This document shows, piece by piece, positions 5,790 through 6,080 of a stretch of 6,080 nt of DNA; within the stretch, counting starts at the first letter, position 1; the number at the start of each line of letters is the position of its first letter. The DNA is from an uncultured Halomicronema sp. (GTDB taxonomy: Bacteria > Cyanobacteriota > Cyanobacteriia > Phormidesmidales > Phormidesmidaceae), in assembly GCA_937897665.1 (NCBI GenBank), contig CALCPB010000446.1, positions 1 to 6,080 on the forward strand, read 5' to 3'. The notes beneath the pieces are model-generated. The model saw only the letters and a program-made list of their open reading frames with translations. It was not told the DNA's origin and did not search any database. The translations under genes and the position numbers were made by a program.

Positions 5790-6080
5790 ATGGTCATGGT
5801 GCGAAATCGCTCATTATTTGTCTGGCTGTTAGTGGTGGCTTGTTTGGCCCCGCCAGCGATGGCGGGCTCTCGTTCGGCGAGTAGCTGGCTGGCCCAAGCC
5901 GATATTGACAATCCGGATGCGGTCGATAATCCTGACGCCCCAGATGATCCTGACGCCCCGTTGGAGGCGACGCCTGAACCTCCCGCCGACACCGTGCCCA
6001 CTGCCCCGGTTGATGCCCCTGACGCGCCGCTAGAAGCGACGCCTGCACCCGACACCGCTCCGGCGGCCCCAGCCGGGGTT
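5790..6080 (+). CDS. Exported protein or lipoprotein with Asp/Pro/Ala-rich repeat linker, N-terminal part (runs off the right edge)
   Basis: Ninety-seven codons are open from ATG 5790 to the window end without a stop. The N-terminus is a clear export signal: a short basic part with R5 and R7, then a hydrophobic core (SLFVWLLVVACLAPP). Two outcomes are possible. VVAC at 15-18 fits a lipobox with C18 as the lipidated residue, while AMA-G at about 22-25 fits ordinary signal peptidase cleavage. After SSWLAQ the chain becomes an acidic, Pro/Ala-rich linker, with three six-residue units of the type DNPDAP (about 40-57) and then a 23-residue unit beginning DAPLEATP that starts again at 6021. This looks like a spacer through periplasm or peptidoglycan leading to a domain beyond the window. 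I do not recognise the protein. An in-frame ATG at 5796 is the alternative start. The minus-strand frames opposite it are repeat-driven shadows. Confidence 0.75.
   Translation, partial: MVMVRNRSLFVWLLVVACLAPPAMAGSRSASSWLAQADIDNPDAVDNPDAPDDPDAPLEATPEPPADTVPTAPVDAPDAPLEATPAPDTAPAAPAGV
5907..5960 (+). repeat. Three 18-base in-frame units encoding DNPDAV/DNPDAP/DDPDAP
   Basis: Three consecutive 18-base units encode nearly the same six residues with different synonymous codons, for example CCG GAT GCG against CCT GAC GCC. The codon drift points to selection for the peptide pattern rather than a very recent duplication. Confidence 0.7.
5952..6080 (+). repeat. 69-base imperfect direct repeat in the exported-protein linker
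   Basis: The codons for DAPLEATP start at 5952 and again at 6021, a 69-base (23-residue) period. Each is followed by a Pro/Ala stretch containing DT. The second unit reaches the window edge, so more copies may follow. It encodes a flexible spacer. Confidence 0.6.

Noticed and set aside
5726..6055. Gly/Ser/Ala-rich minus-strand frame of 109 codons (and a second one of 84 codons)
   Set aside because: Its composition is just the reverse reading of the Asp/Pro/Ala repeat linker. The plus-strand frame has a signal peptide and ribosome-binding site.

Overview
The window looks like the chromosome of an oxygenic cyanobacterium with fairly high GC. The evidence is ndhM (a subunit found in the oxygenic-photosynthesis type of NDH-1), a cyanobacterial-type cofH, and ten perfect copies of the HIP1 octamer GCGATCGC in about 6 kb. 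The style resembles Leptolyngbya/Nodosilinea-like lineages, but that placement is only a guess. Almost the whole window is coding, with six protein genes, two of them cut by the window edges. I saw no RNA genes, insertion sequences, CRISPR arrays or phage genes.

Left block (1-3497), three genes on the minus strand. In transcription order they are ndhM (3150-3497), a 744-residue PP2C-type protein phosphatase (818-3052) and the N-terminal 239 residues of a CHAT-domain protein (717 to beyond base 1). The gaps are 97 and 100 bases, so co-transcription is possible but not shown. The phosphatase has a degenerate kinase-like N-terminal region, a complete PP2C domain, one predicted membrane segment and an SH3-like C-terminal region. 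This layout suggests a membrane-anchored signalling phosphatase. The CHAT protein encoded just downstream belongs to a caspase-like protease superfamily, but its catalytic part lies outside the window. An 11-base motif, ACTGTGTCACA, occurs once upstream of each of these two genes.

Middle block (3498-4965). A 256-base region separates ndhM from the divergent cofH, which encodes the radical SAM enzyme that couples tyrosine to the ribityl-uracil precursor of the deazaflavin F0. In cyanobacteria F0 (8-HDF) typically serves as the antenna chromophore of DNA photolyase.

Right block (4869-6080). A secreted or membrane-anchored cyanobacterial protein of unknown function is read on the minus strand (4869-5585). 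It converges on cofH and overlaps it tail to tail by 97 bases. After a 204-base divergent intergenic region, a plus-strand gene (5790 to beyond 6080) encodes an exported protein or lipoprotein. Its visible part is a signal sequence followed by an Asp/Pro/Ala-rich repeat linker.

The genes do not form one obvious pathway. The best candidate for a functional unit is the PP2C phosphatase plus CHAT protein pair. The least understood genes are the two exported proteins on the right.
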